Of a stretch of DNA of 64,000 nt, positions 8,373 through 16,222 are shown piece by piece; position 1 is the first letter of the stretch, and each line of letters starts with the position of its first letter. Below the pieces are notes generated by a model. The model made no database searches. It worked only from the letters and a program-made list of their open reading frames with translations, and had not been told where the DNA came from. This DNA is from Skermanella mucosa (GTDB taxonomy: Bacteria; Pseudomonadota; Alphaproteobacteria; Azospirillales; Azospirillaceae), in contig NZ_CP086108.1 of NCBI RefSeq assembly GCF_016765655.2, positions 1-64,000 on the forward strand, in the 5' to 3' direction. Both the position numbers and the translations under genes were made by a program.

Positions 8373-8613
8373 GGGGAGGAGTGCCGGCGGTCGCCCAGCC
8401 CCTCGGCCCCGTGATCGTTGTAGCGCCATACGATCCTGCTGATCCAGGTCGGCGAGTAACCCGTCACCGACGATTCATCAACTCCGAGTGCCCCTAGCTC
8501 AGAAGCCAGATGATCTGAAGATGACTGCGCTCAACTCCGTGCATGGCGGCCTTGTAGCGGCACTCAAGGTCCTCAGTGCTGAGGTGGGATGCCAAATAAA
8601 TCTTGCTTGCCAT
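8372..8613 (-). pseudogene. IS630-type transposase, N-terminal remnant
   Basis: Reading leftward from an ATG at 8613 gives an HTH-like N-terminus (LSTEDLECRYKAAMHGVERS then HLQIIWLLS). It is followed by a TAG at 8494-8496, probably a mutated CAG. After a frame change near 8467 it continues as VTGYSPTWISRIVWRYNDHG and AEGLGDRRHSSP. This is the conserved winged-HTH start of IS630/Tc1-type transposases. The catalytic DDE part is absent: the fragment stops at the junction with the IclR remnant. Its 5' end lies 10 bp from the left end of the IS1380-like element. Confidence 0.75.
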
Positions 8614-8623
8614 CCCCCATGAA

Positions 8624-10245
8624 TCTAACCGCAATTATGCACGAGGGCTGGCAGGCATAGCGTAAAGCCCTGATCTAGCTTAGGATTCGGCTGCTGACAC
8701 CCATCCCACCGGATCCGGATTGCTATGCCCGCCACAGTTGAACTTACCCCATCGCTGCCCGGCCTGTCACCTGTCGCCGGCAAGCCCGTGGTCGCCCGCT
8801 TCGATGGCGGGCGGCTGTCCTCCGATGCCGGCGTGCTGGGCCTGCGGGAGATCGAGAAGCGGCTCGGGATTGCCGACCGGCTTGCGGCGTGCCTGGAAGA
8901 CCCCCGGACGCCCGGGCGGATCGTTCATGGACTGGCGGAGATCATCCGCTTCCGCCTGCTTATGATCGCGGCCGGCTACGAGGACGGCAACGACGCCGAC
9001 AGCCTGCGCCGGGATCCGGCGTTCAAGCTGGCGCTCGACCGCCTGCCGGACGATGCTGGCCTGTGCTCGCAGTCCACCATCTCGCGCCTGGAGAACCTGC
9101 CCGATACCCGCGCCCTGCTGCGCATGGGCCGCGCTCTGGTCGATTTCTACTGCGCCGGGTTCCGGCAGGTCCCAAAGCGGATCGTGCTGGATATTGATGA
9201 CACCTTCGATGCCGTTCACGGCGAGCAGCAACTGCGTCTGTTCAATGGCCATTACGACGAGTACGGCTTCCAGCCGATCGTCGTTTTCGACGAGCACGGG
9301 CGCTTCGTCACCGCCATCCTGCGTCCGGCCAGGCGACCCAAAGGCACTGAGATCCGGGCGCACCTGCGTCGGATCGTGCGGCAGATCCGGGCCAACTGGC
9401 CGCAGGTCGAGATCCTGCTGCGCGCCGACAGTCATTACTGCTGCCCCGAGGTTCTGAACTGGTGCCGGGCCAACCGCCTGGACTATGTGCTCGGCCTGGC
9501 GCCAACCAGCACGCTGCGGCGGCATATCCTCGACCTGGAGGCCAGCACCGCCGCCCGGTTCGCCGCCGGTCCCGGGACCGCCAAGGTCCGGCGCTTCAAG
9601 GAATTCTACGACGCCGCCGGAAGCTGGAGCCGGACCGAGCGGATCATTGCGCGCGTTGAAGTCGGGCCGCAGGGCCCGGACACCCGCTTCATCGTCACCA
9701 GCCTGCGCCACGGCCGGGGGCGGTGGCTCTATGAGAAACTCTATTGCGCCCGCGGCCAGGCGGAAAATCACATAAAGAGCTGGAAGGCGCATCTGTGCGC
9801 CGACCGCACCTCCTGCCACAAGGCCACCGCCAACCAGTTCCGGCTGTTTCTGCATGCCGGCGCCTACTGGTTGCTGTGGTCGATGCGCGCCCTGATGCCG
9901 CGCCGGTCGCGCTGGCGAGTCGCCCAGTTCGACTCGTTGCGCCTGCGTTTGATCAAACTGGCGGCCCGGATCGTCGAGACCAGGCGGCAAATCCTCGTCC
10001 ACCTGCCTACCGCCTGCCCGGAGCAAACTGTCCTGCGCCTGCTCCTGGAGCGGGTTCCCCGACTCGTCACCTGAACGCCGGGGCCGAGTGCCCCTGTTCC
10101 GCCCAACCCGCCAACCTCAAGACCTCTCACCATTGCAGCGCCGCCCAATCGGCGTTACGGCCAACCCTTGCCTGAACAGCTAAAAGTTGAAGAAAGGCAG
10201 AGAACTTCAGAGCGCTTTCCGGCCTGGTGCATTAATGCGGCTAAA
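8624..10245 (+). mobile_element. IS1380-family insertion sequence
   Basis: An approximately 1.62 kb element bounded by imperfect inverted repeats: left 8624-8642 (TCTAACCGCAATTATGCAC) and right 10227-10245 (GTGCATTAATGCGGCTAAA), 15 of 19 bases complementary by eye, with weaker complementarity continuing inward. It encloses one transposase gene. Size fits the family (about 1.5-2 kb). I see no convincing target-site duplication, so exact ends could be off by a few bases. It sits beside the broken IS630 copy and next to the AT-rich orphan gene. Confidence 0.75.
8725..10074 (+). CDS. IS1380-family DDE transposase
   Basis: This 449-residue transposase catalyses movement of its element. The N-terminus PVVARFDGGRLSSDAGVLGL and the following EIEKRLGIADRL are characteristic of IS1380. 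DDE residues are visible in order: VLDIDDTFD (~residues 156-164), LLRADSHYC (~233-241) and ARGQAENHIKSWK (~340-352). The length is normal and there is no internal stop or frameshift, so it looks functional. It reads in the same direction as the IclR gene and away from the AT-rich gene that follows. Confidence 0.92.
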   Translation: MPATVELTPSLPGLSPVAGKPVVARFDGGRLSSDAGVLGLREIEKRLGIADRLAACLEDPRTPGRIVHGLAEIIRFRLLMIAAGYEDGNDADSLRRDPAFKLALDRLPDDAGLCSQSTISRLENLPDTRALLRMGRALVDFYCAGFRQVPKRIVLDIDDTFDAVHGEQQLRLFNGHYDEYGFQPIVVFDEHGRFVTAILRPARRPKGTEIRAHLRRIVRQIRANWPQVEILLRADSHYCCPEVLNWCRANRLDYVLGLAPTSTLRRHILDLEASTAARFAAGPGTAKVRRFKEFYDAAGSWSRTERIIARVEVGPQGPDTRFIVTSLRHGRGRWLYEKLYCARGQAENHIKSWKAHLCADRTSCHKATANQFRLFLHAGAYWLLWSMRALMPRRSRWRVAQFDSLRLRLIKLAARIVETRRQILVHLPTACPEQTVLRLLLERVPRLVT

Positions 10246-10353
10246 AAGCAAGCCCAGGCTCCGGTGTCAATCGTGCGATACCCGCAGCCGTGATACCGAA
10301 AATGCCCACCATCGCACCACTCCGCTGGAAACCCTCAAAGGATGCAGAATTAT

Positions 10354-11811
10354 TCAATCCGAAAGCTTAGAAATCCCTAAAGTCCTTTCTATCTGCTTTC
10401 TCAGATTTGATAATCCTCGAATTTCACTCGGAGTATTTGGAAGTGTAATACTATCTAAGCCATCATAACCTATATTTGCTTCCATACGATAATGTTTATT
10501 ATTAGCCTTCTTCATGTATCCATGATGAGAAAGTAAAACAGATAATTCACCCCTTAACCTCTTAGGGTTCTTTGTTGCCCTTTCAAGGTCTTCAATCAAC
10601 TCAATCAACCCATGGGATACTGGAAGATTCTTAATGATTGAGGTGAGAATCACTTTGCTTCGACGATCAAGGCCAGTTTGCTCCGCAGTCTGACAGGCAA
10701 GCTTTGCCGCCAATCGAATGCGATCTGAAAACTCACCAGGATAAATTTCACTACCGATGCGTTCAATAAACTGATCAGACAAAATGCCTTCTTCATCACG
10801 AGACGATACTTCATTTTGAGACCGAACTGCAACTTCTTCCTCAAGTTGCTTTATCCTATCGCGAAGGTTGGCAATCTCTTCTAAATAAAGCTTCTCTATC
10901 TCGTCGTTATTCAGTCGGGAACGATCACGAATGCGTTGCTTTTGGAGCGCTTGCTCCTGCAATTCAGTCCAATCCCAACCTTTTGATGGCATTTCGCTAC
11001 GGGCATAGATTGAGGCTGATTTCACTGCTGTGAGAAGATCATGCCCGACTTGTAACTTCCAATTAGGGAAAAACTTTCGTATAAAACCTTGTCCCGGCAA
11101 AGAAATACCGATTCTCCCTCCGTGAGCAATGACAACGTTGATCTTATCTCTTAAATCAAAAGAGAATTTTTTACTTGGCTCGACTATCACATGTGCTACA
11201 CCACCGAGATCATAAGCCAATTTCTCAATTTGACTCCTCTCAAGTAGCCATGTTGATGCACCCCGAGCTGACAAATAAATGACAGGAAGAAAACGGCTTG
11301 CTTGACCAAGAACAATGCTTTTGGCTAAATCTATAGATTCTTTATTGTCTTTGAGCCAGATCGGCTTGTCTGATACTTCTAATAAATTATCTTTTCCTCC
11401 CCAACTGTCATTTAACATTGACTTTATTATATATGGTTTGCGGGGAAATTCTAACTTAACGTTAGGTTCAACTGCAATGCATTGTGTCTTTATGCGGATG
11501 AGATCTTGCCGCTCCGTACCGGCACCGCAGACTATCACCACTTCTGTGCGCCAGAGCCGGCCATCATTGTCTGCAAAGTCATGCCTAAAGCCAATGGCAC
11601 TCAAATTCCCTTGGTCGGATATCTCCCGGAATCGTAGTTCTTCTCCGCTGGCTGACCGGAGGTATGCATTTTCGGTTTCCAGAACTTCATGCTCATACTG
11701 ATTCAATACAGTACTGTACTTCGTCCCATGCAGCCAAGCCATGACTTGTGCTACAAAATAAGCACGATTATTTACTGGTTTGATAGGGAATTCTGTTGCA
11801 AAAACTCGCAT
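10354..11811 (-). CDS. AT-rich orphan protein of unknown function, coiled-coil containing
   Basis: A 485-residue protein I do not recognise. Its DNA is conspicuously AT-rich compared with everything around it (codons such as AAA, TTA, AAT are frequent), which suggests acquisition from another genus. The N-terminal ~250 residues look like an alpha/beta domain (AYFVAQVMAWLHG, WRTEVVIVCGAG, FLPVIYLSARGAS, VAHVIVEPS). Residues ~300-335 are a likely coiled coil (EKLYLEEIANLRDRIKQLEE). The C-terminal ~130 residues are helical and basic. No Walker, nuclease or TIR motif is obvious, and no partner gene overlaps it. Being single, horizontally acquired and next to an IS element, it could be a defence or regulatory gene, but that is conjecture. 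Confidence 0.7.
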   Translation of the reverse strand: MRVFATEFPIKPVNNRAYFVAQVMAWLHGTKYSTVLNQYEHEVLETENAYLRSASGEELRFREISDQGNLSAIGFRHDFADNDGRLWRTEVVIVCGAGTERQDLIRIKTQCIAVEPNVKLEFPRKPYIIKSMLNDSWGGKDNLLEVSDKPIWLKDNKESIDLAKSIVLGQASRFLPVIYLSARGASTWLLERSQIEKLAYDLGGVAHVIVEPSKKFSFDLRDKINVVIAHGGRIGISLPGQGFIRKFFPNWKLQVGHDLLTAVKSASIYARSEMPSKGWDWTELQEQALQKQRIRDRSRLNNDEIEKLYLEEIANLRDRIKQLEEEVAVRSQNEVSSRDEEGILSDQFIERIGSEIYPGEFSDRIRLAAKLACQTAEQTGLDRRSKVILTSIIKNLPVSHGLIELIEDLERATKNPKRLRGELSVLLSHHGYMKKANNKHYRMEANIGYDGLDSITLPNTPSEIRGLSNLRKQIERTLGISKLSD

Positions 11812-11812
11812 G

Positions 11813-11825
11813 ATGAGAATCTCAT
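11813..11825. promoter_or_regulatory. 13 bp palindrome over the translation-start region of the AT-rich gene
   Basis: ATGAGAATCTCAT is a perfect palindrome with one central base. It begins two bases upstream of the start codon (read leftward) of the gene at 10354-11811, where a ribosome-binding site would lie. It could be an autoregulatory operator or could mask initiation; only its position and symmetry are observed. Confidence 0.4.
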
Positions 11826-12405
11826 GACAGAAAGGAGTACGCTCTAAAATTTAGCCTTTATCACATACTAAATCTATAAAAACATTCCGAGAAATTCCTT
11901 CGATATCTACTAATAACAGCCTGTTTATTGTTAACCCTAAATTATGTTAACACTCCAAACTTCTGTAATTCGTTTTTCGGGTCCCGTTTCTGACTAATAC
12001 CTTGCTACATACTGTTGAAGGTTGCGACAAAGCAGAAAATGCTAGGGAATCCGTGTTTTCCCCCATGGCAGATGGCGATAACGTCCTGTACAAGAGTACT
12101 ATACCAAGCCGTCGGCGCGCTGACCCACGCACCACATCGGCCTTATGTCTCCTTCAAGCGGTACCACCGCTTCACGTAGCTCCCCCACCCGGCACCAGCG
12201 TCAAACTGACGCGACATTCCCAACGCGCAGCCACCCTCTCGGTTGCCGCACCCAACCCCGCACCCACTTACCAGAGTATTTGACAATGCGCCCGCATTCG
12301 GCGCACTGTTCGCGTGCCGTCGCACCCCGCGAGGCGGCCGAGCAAGGAGTTACCAGCTCCCCACCCGGCCTGACCACCGATCACACCTGTCAAGGAAGAT
12401 CATCG
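11826..12405. other. Intergenic stretch without a convincing gene
   Basis: The left ~300 bp are AT-rich and probably carry the leftward promoter of the orphan gene and the boundary of the acquired DNA. GC-rich host-like sequence resumes near 12100. Short open frames here lack codon bias, family motifs or ribosome-binding sites. Confidence 0.6.
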
Positions 12406-12600
12406 ATGGCTACGCAAGCCCATACCACACCCGGCGCGTTCCTGCGCCAATCTTTGTTCTCCGCCGCCGCAGGGGTCCCGATCCCTGCGGCGGCGGGAAC
12501 ACCCGTTCCCGTCCCGCACCGTCACCGGCCGCACCGTCACCTGCCGCACCGTCACCTGCCGCACCGTCATCCGCCGCGCCGCTCCCCCCGCGGTTCCTGA
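12406..12600 (+). CDS. Possible small His/Pro-rich protein
   Basis: An ATG at 12406 is preceded at good spacing by AAGGAAG, a plausible Shine-Dalgarno sequence. It opens a 64-residue frame whose second half is built from the five-residue repeat PHRHL encoded by the 15 bp DNA repeat at 12515-12574. If translated, the His-rich tail could bind metal. However, the frame crosses strong hairpins at 12461-12510, and other frames are open through the same repeats, so the coding call is weak. No homologue is recognised. Confidence 0.3.
   Translation: MATQAHTTPGAFLRQSLFSAAAGVPIPAAAGTPVPVPHRHRPHRHLPHRHLPHRHPPRRSPRGS
12461..12510. promoter_or_regulatory. Two adjacent strong hairpins
   Basis: Arms 12461-12474 (CCGCCGCCGCAGGG) and 12483-12496 are perfectly complementary around an 8-base loop. 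A second hairpin, GGGAAC-ACCC-GTTCCC, follows at 12495-12510. There is no T-tract on either strand, so it is not a standard intrinsic terminator. It may be an RNA processing or stability structure. Confidence 0.55.
12515..12574 (+). repeat. Four tandem 15 bp repeats
   Basis: The unit CGCACCGTCACCTGC occurs four times in a row, the first and last copies carrying 1-2 changes. It translates as PHRHL in one frame and PSPAA in another. Copy number could vary by slippage. Confidence 0.8.
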
Positions 12601-12823
12601 CCGCGACCAAGCTCCGGCAGACTCCATCAGGCCGCCCGGCCGGGTTTCCCGGCCCGCTTTCGGCGAGCGCCCGGCGCTTTCCGGAAGACGCCCTCCCTTG
12701 GCCTACTCTTCCGACCGTGCGTGAAGGTCCGATCCGCATGCAGAACGATCCTGCCGATTCCCCCAGCACCGCCCCGTCCCCCAACCAGACCGCCGCCGCC
12801 CCGTCGCCCCTCACGCGTCCCTC

Positions 12824-13009
12824 ATGGCCCACGCCCTGGACGTCGTCGGCCTGCTGCGCGACACCGGGCTGACCGTCATCGAGCCCGAGCCGACCCCCGC
12901 CATGGTCGCCGCCGGCATGGCCGCCTCCGGCCTCGGCGCCGACCGGGTTCGCGCGGTCTTCAAGGCCATGCTGGCGGCGGGCGGGACGCTCGCCGGCCGG
13001 GTCCAATAG
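12824..13009 (+). CDS. Small hypothetical protein
   Basis: A 61-residue protein starting MAHALDVVGLLRDTGLTVIE. Almost every third codon position is G or C, a strong coding signature for this genome, although no clear ribosome-binding site precedes the ATG. A different frame from an ATG at 12738 (MQNDPADSPSTAPSP...) also shows coding-like bias until about 12820. The real product may therefore start there and a frameshift may separate the parts. It is followed 20 bp later by the hypothetical gene at 13030, so the two may be co-transcribed. Confidence 0.5.
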   Translation: MAHALDVVGLLRDTGLTVIEPEPTPAMVAAGMAASGLGADRVRAVFKAMLAAGGTLAGRVQ

Positions 13010-13029
13010 CCGGGAAGGGCGGCCCGCCC

Positions 13030-13533
13030 GTGCTCCCCTACCGCTACCCGGCGTGCCGCTGGCGCACGCTGAACCCCCAGCTCGACCCGCTGCTCACCGT
13101 CTGGTGGAACGCCCAGCGCCCCTGCGAGGGCCGCCACCCGCGCTGGTCCGAGATCGACGGCCGCCTGTGGATGCCGTTCCGCCGGCGCCTCCTCCTGGTC
13201 CGCGACGGCCCGCGCGCCGACCCGCCGTTCTGCCTCGCCCTGTTCCCGCTGGCGGCAGAACTGCTCGGCCTGCCCGCCGGCTTCCGCGGCACCGCCTGGG
13301 CCAGCCGCGCCCAGGCGATGCGGATCGGCCTGCTGACCCTCAACGCATCGGCGGCGCAGGCGGCGGCCTCCGGCCCGATCCCGCCCGGCCCCCGCGCCGC
13401 GGAGCGCGACGGCATGCTCAAGGCCGTCGCCGTGCCGCTCGCGCCGGAGCCGGACAGCACCGCCGCCCATGACCGCCCCGTGCTGATCGCGGTCGCGTGG
13501 CCGGACCCGAGGCGGACCAACCAACTCCTGTGA
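13030..13533 (+). CDS. Hypothetical protein, possibly PAS-like
   Basis: A GTG at 13030 opens a 167-residue frame with strong G/C third-position bias. It is 20 bp after the preceding small gene. Features include SEIDGRLWMPFRRRLLLVRD and PPFCLALFPLAAELLGLPAG then FRGTAWASRAQ. This arrangement loosely resembles the short PAS-type (PAS_5-like) proteins of Azospirillum relatives. That resemblance is weak and from memory, so function is left open. It ends 24 bp before the convergent quinone oxidoreductase. Confidence 0.55.
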   Translation: MLPYRYPACRWRTLNPQLDPLLTVWWNAQRPCEGRHPRWSEIDGRLWMPFRRRLLLVRDGPRADPPFCLALFPLAAELLGLPAGFRGTAWASRAQAMRIGLLTLNASAAQAAASGPIPPGPRAAERDGMLKAVAVPLAPEPDSTAAHDRPVLIAVAWPDPRRTNQLL

Positions 13534-13557
13534 GGAACCGGCCGGCAGGTCCCGGCG

Positions 13558-14607
13558 TCACGCGCCGCCGACGTCCCCGATGTTCCCGGTATCCCCGGCG
13601 TCTCCCGTGTCCCCGCCGTCTCCCATGTCCCCGATCTCGACGACGACCTTGCCCCGGGCCGTGCCGGATTCGACGGCGGCATGGGCGTCGGCCGCCCGGT
13701 CCAGGGAGAAGCGGCGCGGGTCGAGCAGGGGAAGCAGCTTGCCGGCCTCCACCAGCGCCGCCGCCTGCCGCAGGATCTCGCCATGGCGCGCCTTGCCCTC
13801 GCCGGTCAGCATCGGCAGCAAGGTGAACACTCCCGAATATGTGGCAGCCCGGAACGACAGCGGCGCCAGCGCGTGCGTCCCCCATCCCAGCGCGCTGACC
13901 ACATGCCCGAACCGCCGGACCGCAAGGAAGGAGGCGTCCAGGACCGGGCCGCCGACGGTGTCGTAGACAAGGTCGAACCCGCGCCCCTGCGTGTGGCGGG
14001 CGACATAGTCCTCCACCGGCTCGGCCAGATAGTCGATCGGCGTGGCGCCCAGCCGCGCGATCACGTCCGCCTTGTCCGCCGAACCCGTCGCCCACACCGT
14101 CGCCCCGAAGGCGCGGGCGACCTGGATGGCGACATGCCCGACTCCGCCGGCGCCGCCCTGGACCAGAACCGTCCGGCCGGCGCCGACGCCGGCCCGGTCC
14201 ACCAAGCCCTCCCAGGCGGTGATGGTGACCAGCGGCAGGGCGGCCACCTCCCGCATCGTCAGGTTGGCGGGCTTGGGCGCCAGAAGCTCGGCCTCCACCG
14301 CCGCATAGTCGGCGAGCGAGCCCTGCCGGCCGCCCACGCCGCCGGTCATGCCATAAACCGCGTCGCCCGGCTCGAAGGCGGTGACGCCCGGCCCGACCGC
14401 CGCGACCACGCCCGCAAGGTCGATGCCCAGGACGGCCGGCAGCGGCTGCCTGGCATGCGCGGCGGCCCCGGCGCGGATCTTGACGTCGAGCGGGTTGACT
14501 CCGCTGGCCATGATCCGGACCAGCACTTGCCCCGGTCCGGGCACCGGCCGCGCCACCTTGGCCAGCCGGAACGGGGCGCCGGGGGAGTCCAGCACCAGCG
14601 CCCGCAT
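13558..14607 (-). CDS. Zinc-type alcohol dehydrogenase family / quinone oxidoreductase
   Basis: A medium-chain dehydrogenase/reductase of 349 residues from the ATG at 14607 (MRALVLDSPG); an ATG at 14637 would add ten residues. The N-terminal GroES-like fold (GVNPLDVKIRAG, AVLGIDLAGVV) is followed by the NAD(P)-binding Rossmann motif VLVQGGAGGVGHVAIQVARA. No structural or catalytic zinc cysteines are visible, so it is likely a zeta-crystallin/quinone reductase type that reduces quinones or enones with NADPH. The last ~22 residues are a GD-rich repeat (GDMGDGGDTGDAGDTG) absent from the family core. It is divergent from a LysR regulator, which probably controls it. Confidence 0.88.
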   Translation of the reverse strand: MRALVLDSPGAPFRLAKVARPVPGPGQVLVRIMASGVNPLDVKIRAGAAAHARQPLPAVLGIDLAGVVAAVGPGVTAFEPGDAVYGMTGGVGGRQGSLADYAAVEAELLAPKPANLTMREVAALPLVTITAWEGLVDRAGVGAGRTVLVQGGAGGVGHVAIQVARAFGATVWATGSADKADVIARLGATPIDYLAEPVEDYVARHTQGRGFDLVYDTVGGPVLDASFLAVRRFGHVVSALGWGTHALAPLSFRAATYSGVFTLLPMLTGEGKARHGEILRQAAALVEAGKLLPLLDPRRFSLDRAADAHAAVESGTARGKVVVEIGDMGDGGDTGDAGDTGNIGDVGGA

Positions 14608-14633
14608 CCTGTTCGATCGTCCGTTCACCATCT

Positions 14634-14670
14634 CCATGATCCCTGCACCATGATCCTTCCACCATGATCC
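14634..14670. repeat. Three 14 bp tandem repeats in the divergent promoter region
   Basis: CCATGATCC recurs at 14634, 14648 and 14662 with exact 14 bp spacing, each followed by CTGCA or TTSCA-like bases. The array lies just upstream of the quinone oxidoreductase start, between it and the LysR gene. Repeated sites on near-helical phase may be binding sites for a regulator; this is inference from position. Confidence 0.6.
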
Positions 14671-14733
14671 TTGCCGTGTCGTCGAGGGGCGCAGTGTCGG
14701 CCCATCGCCGGCGTTTGGCGATCAACGTCCCTG

Positions 14734-14756
14734 TACGGAATCCATGCATTTCCGTA
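14734..14756. promoter_or_regulatory. Putative LysR operator
   Basis: TACGGAA at 14734-14740 and TTCCGTA at 14750-14756 form a perfect 7 bp inverted repeat with a 9 bp spacer, the T-N11-A style dyad recognised by LysR proteins. It ends 10 bp before the LysR ATG, so it fits autoregulation and control of the divergent gene. Confidence 0.65.
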
Positions 14757-14766
14757 TGGTCCGGCC

Positions 14767-15621
14767 ATGGACTGGAGCGACCTTCGGATCTTCCTCGCCA
14801 TCGCCCGCGAAGGCACGCTGGGCGCGGCGGCGCGGCGCGTCGGCCAGACGCAGCCGACCATGGGACGGCGCCTGCGGGCGCTGGAGGAGTCGGTCGGCCA
14901 CGCCCTGTTCCAGCGGACGAGCGACGGCTTCGTGCTGACCGACGAGGGGTCGGCCGTGCTGCGCCACGCCGAGCGGATGGAGGAGGAAGCCATCGCCCTG
15001 GAACGCGAGCTGGCCGGGCAGGGCGGGGGGCTGGAAGGCGTGGTGCGGGTGTCGTCGTCCGACTGGTTCGGCACCCATATGCTGACCCCGGTCTTCGCCG
15101 CCTTCGCCCGCAGCCATCCCGGCGTGACGGTCGAGCTTCTGACCGAGGCGCGCCTGCTCAGCCTCGCGCGGCGGGAGGCGGACCTCGCCTTCCGCATCCG
15201 CCCGTTCCAGGAGCCGGAGGTGGTCCAGCGCAAGCTGACGCGCATCGACTACGCCCTGTACGGAGTCGCGGGCGGGCCGCTGCCACGGACGGGCGACGGC
15301 CGCGGCTGCACCCTGGTGACCATGGACACGGGTTTCGGCACCATGCCGGACGTGGCCTGGCTGAAACGCATGCTGCCCGAGGCCCGAATCGGCTTCCGCA
15401 GCAACAACCGGGACGCCCAGGCCCGCATGTGCGCCGCGGGCGCCGGGCTCGCGGTGCTGCCCCGGCCGATCGGGGATTCCCTGGAAGAGCTGGCGGAAAT
15501 CGACCTCGGCGAACCGCCGCCCGGACGCGACGTCTGGGTCGGCTATCACCGGGACCTGCGCCGGCTGGCACGCCTCCGCGCCCTGCTCGACATGACGATA
15601 GACCGCTTCGCCGGCCGATGA
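14767..15621 (+). CDS. LysR-family transcriptional regulator
   Basis: A 284-residue regulator starting MDWSDLRIFLAIAREGTLGA, with the typical LysR HTH continuing as AARRVGQTQPTMGRRLRALE. A periplasmic-binding-like effector domain follows (residues ~90-284; MCAAGAGLAVLPRPIGDS near the C-terminus). The ATG at 14767 is the usual LysR start; upstream in-frame sequence lacks homology. It is transcribed away from the quinone oxidoreductase, and an inverted repeat lies in its leader. The effector is unknown. Confidence 0.92.
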   Translation: MDWSDLRIFLAIAREGTLGAAARRVGQTQPTMGRRLRALEESVGHALFQRTSDGFVLTDEGSAVLRHAERMEEEAIALERELAGQGGGLEGVVRVSSSDWFGTHMLTPVFAAFARSHPGVTVELLTEARLLSLARREADLAFRIRPFQEPEVVQRKLTRIDYALYGVAGGPLPRTGDGRGCTLVTMDTGFGTMPDVAWLKRMLPEARIGFRSNNRDAQARMCAAGAGLAVLPRPIGDSLEELAEIDLGEPPPGRDVWVGYHRDLRRLARLRALLDMTIDRFAGR

Positions 15622-15708
15622 TGCGCCCGCCGGGCCGGTTCCCCCCTTGCTCCGACCAATGCGGAGGAATAGCTTTGGTCAGCCAACCTGTGTCAGGAAG
15701 GACAAAAG

Positions 15709-15966
15709 ATGGCTGTCGTCAGCATGGTTGAGGCGAAATCCAACCTGTCCCGCCTGATCGAGGCGGTTGAGAACGGCACCGAAGCTGAAATCATCATCTC
15801 CCGCGACGGCAAGCCGGCCGCCCGGCTTGTGCCCGTGTCGCCTGTCCCGACCGGTCCACGAGTCGGCGTGGCGAAAGGGCGGTTCGCCGTACCCGACGAC
15901 ATTGACACCGACAACGAAACGATAAAGGGAATGTTCAGCGGCAGCGCCGAAGTCATCCTCTTCTGA
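15709..15966 (+). CDS. Orphan Phd/YefM-family antitoxin
   Basis: An 85-residue protein with the Phd fold: MVEAKSNLSRLIEAVENGTE, then AEIIISRDGKPAARLVPVSP. The tail (RFAVPDDIDTDNETIKGMFS) resembles the toxin-binding segment of antitoxins paired with VapC. An AAGGAC ribosome-binding site precedes the ATG. No PIN or other toxin frame follows in the 256 bp before the next gene, so the toxin has been lost or lies elsewhere. It would be stable only if neutralising a toxin in trans or acting as a repressor. Confidence 0.83.
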   Translation: MAVVSMVEAKSNLSRLIEAVENGTEAEIIISRDGKPAARLVPVSPVPTGPRVGVAKGRFAVPDDIDTDNETIKGMFSGSAEVILF

Positions 15967-16222
15967 TCCTGACAAGGCGCTCACGTTCACCGAAGCCGTT
16001 TTCGCCGGATCACGACCTTGCCGGCAGATCCAGCGGCACTCGGAGCACCCCCGCCTGCCGAGTCAATGCGTCGAAACCCGCTCCCGTAAGGTACCGGCCA
16101 GGGAACCGGCTGGCCCGGGCCTCGCCGCACTGGCCACATCCCGGCATGCTCCCTATGCTCGCGGGCGAGCAGGCGGCCCCGCCCGTCCGCCCCGTCGCCA
16201 ACAGCAAGCCGGAACCGACTTC

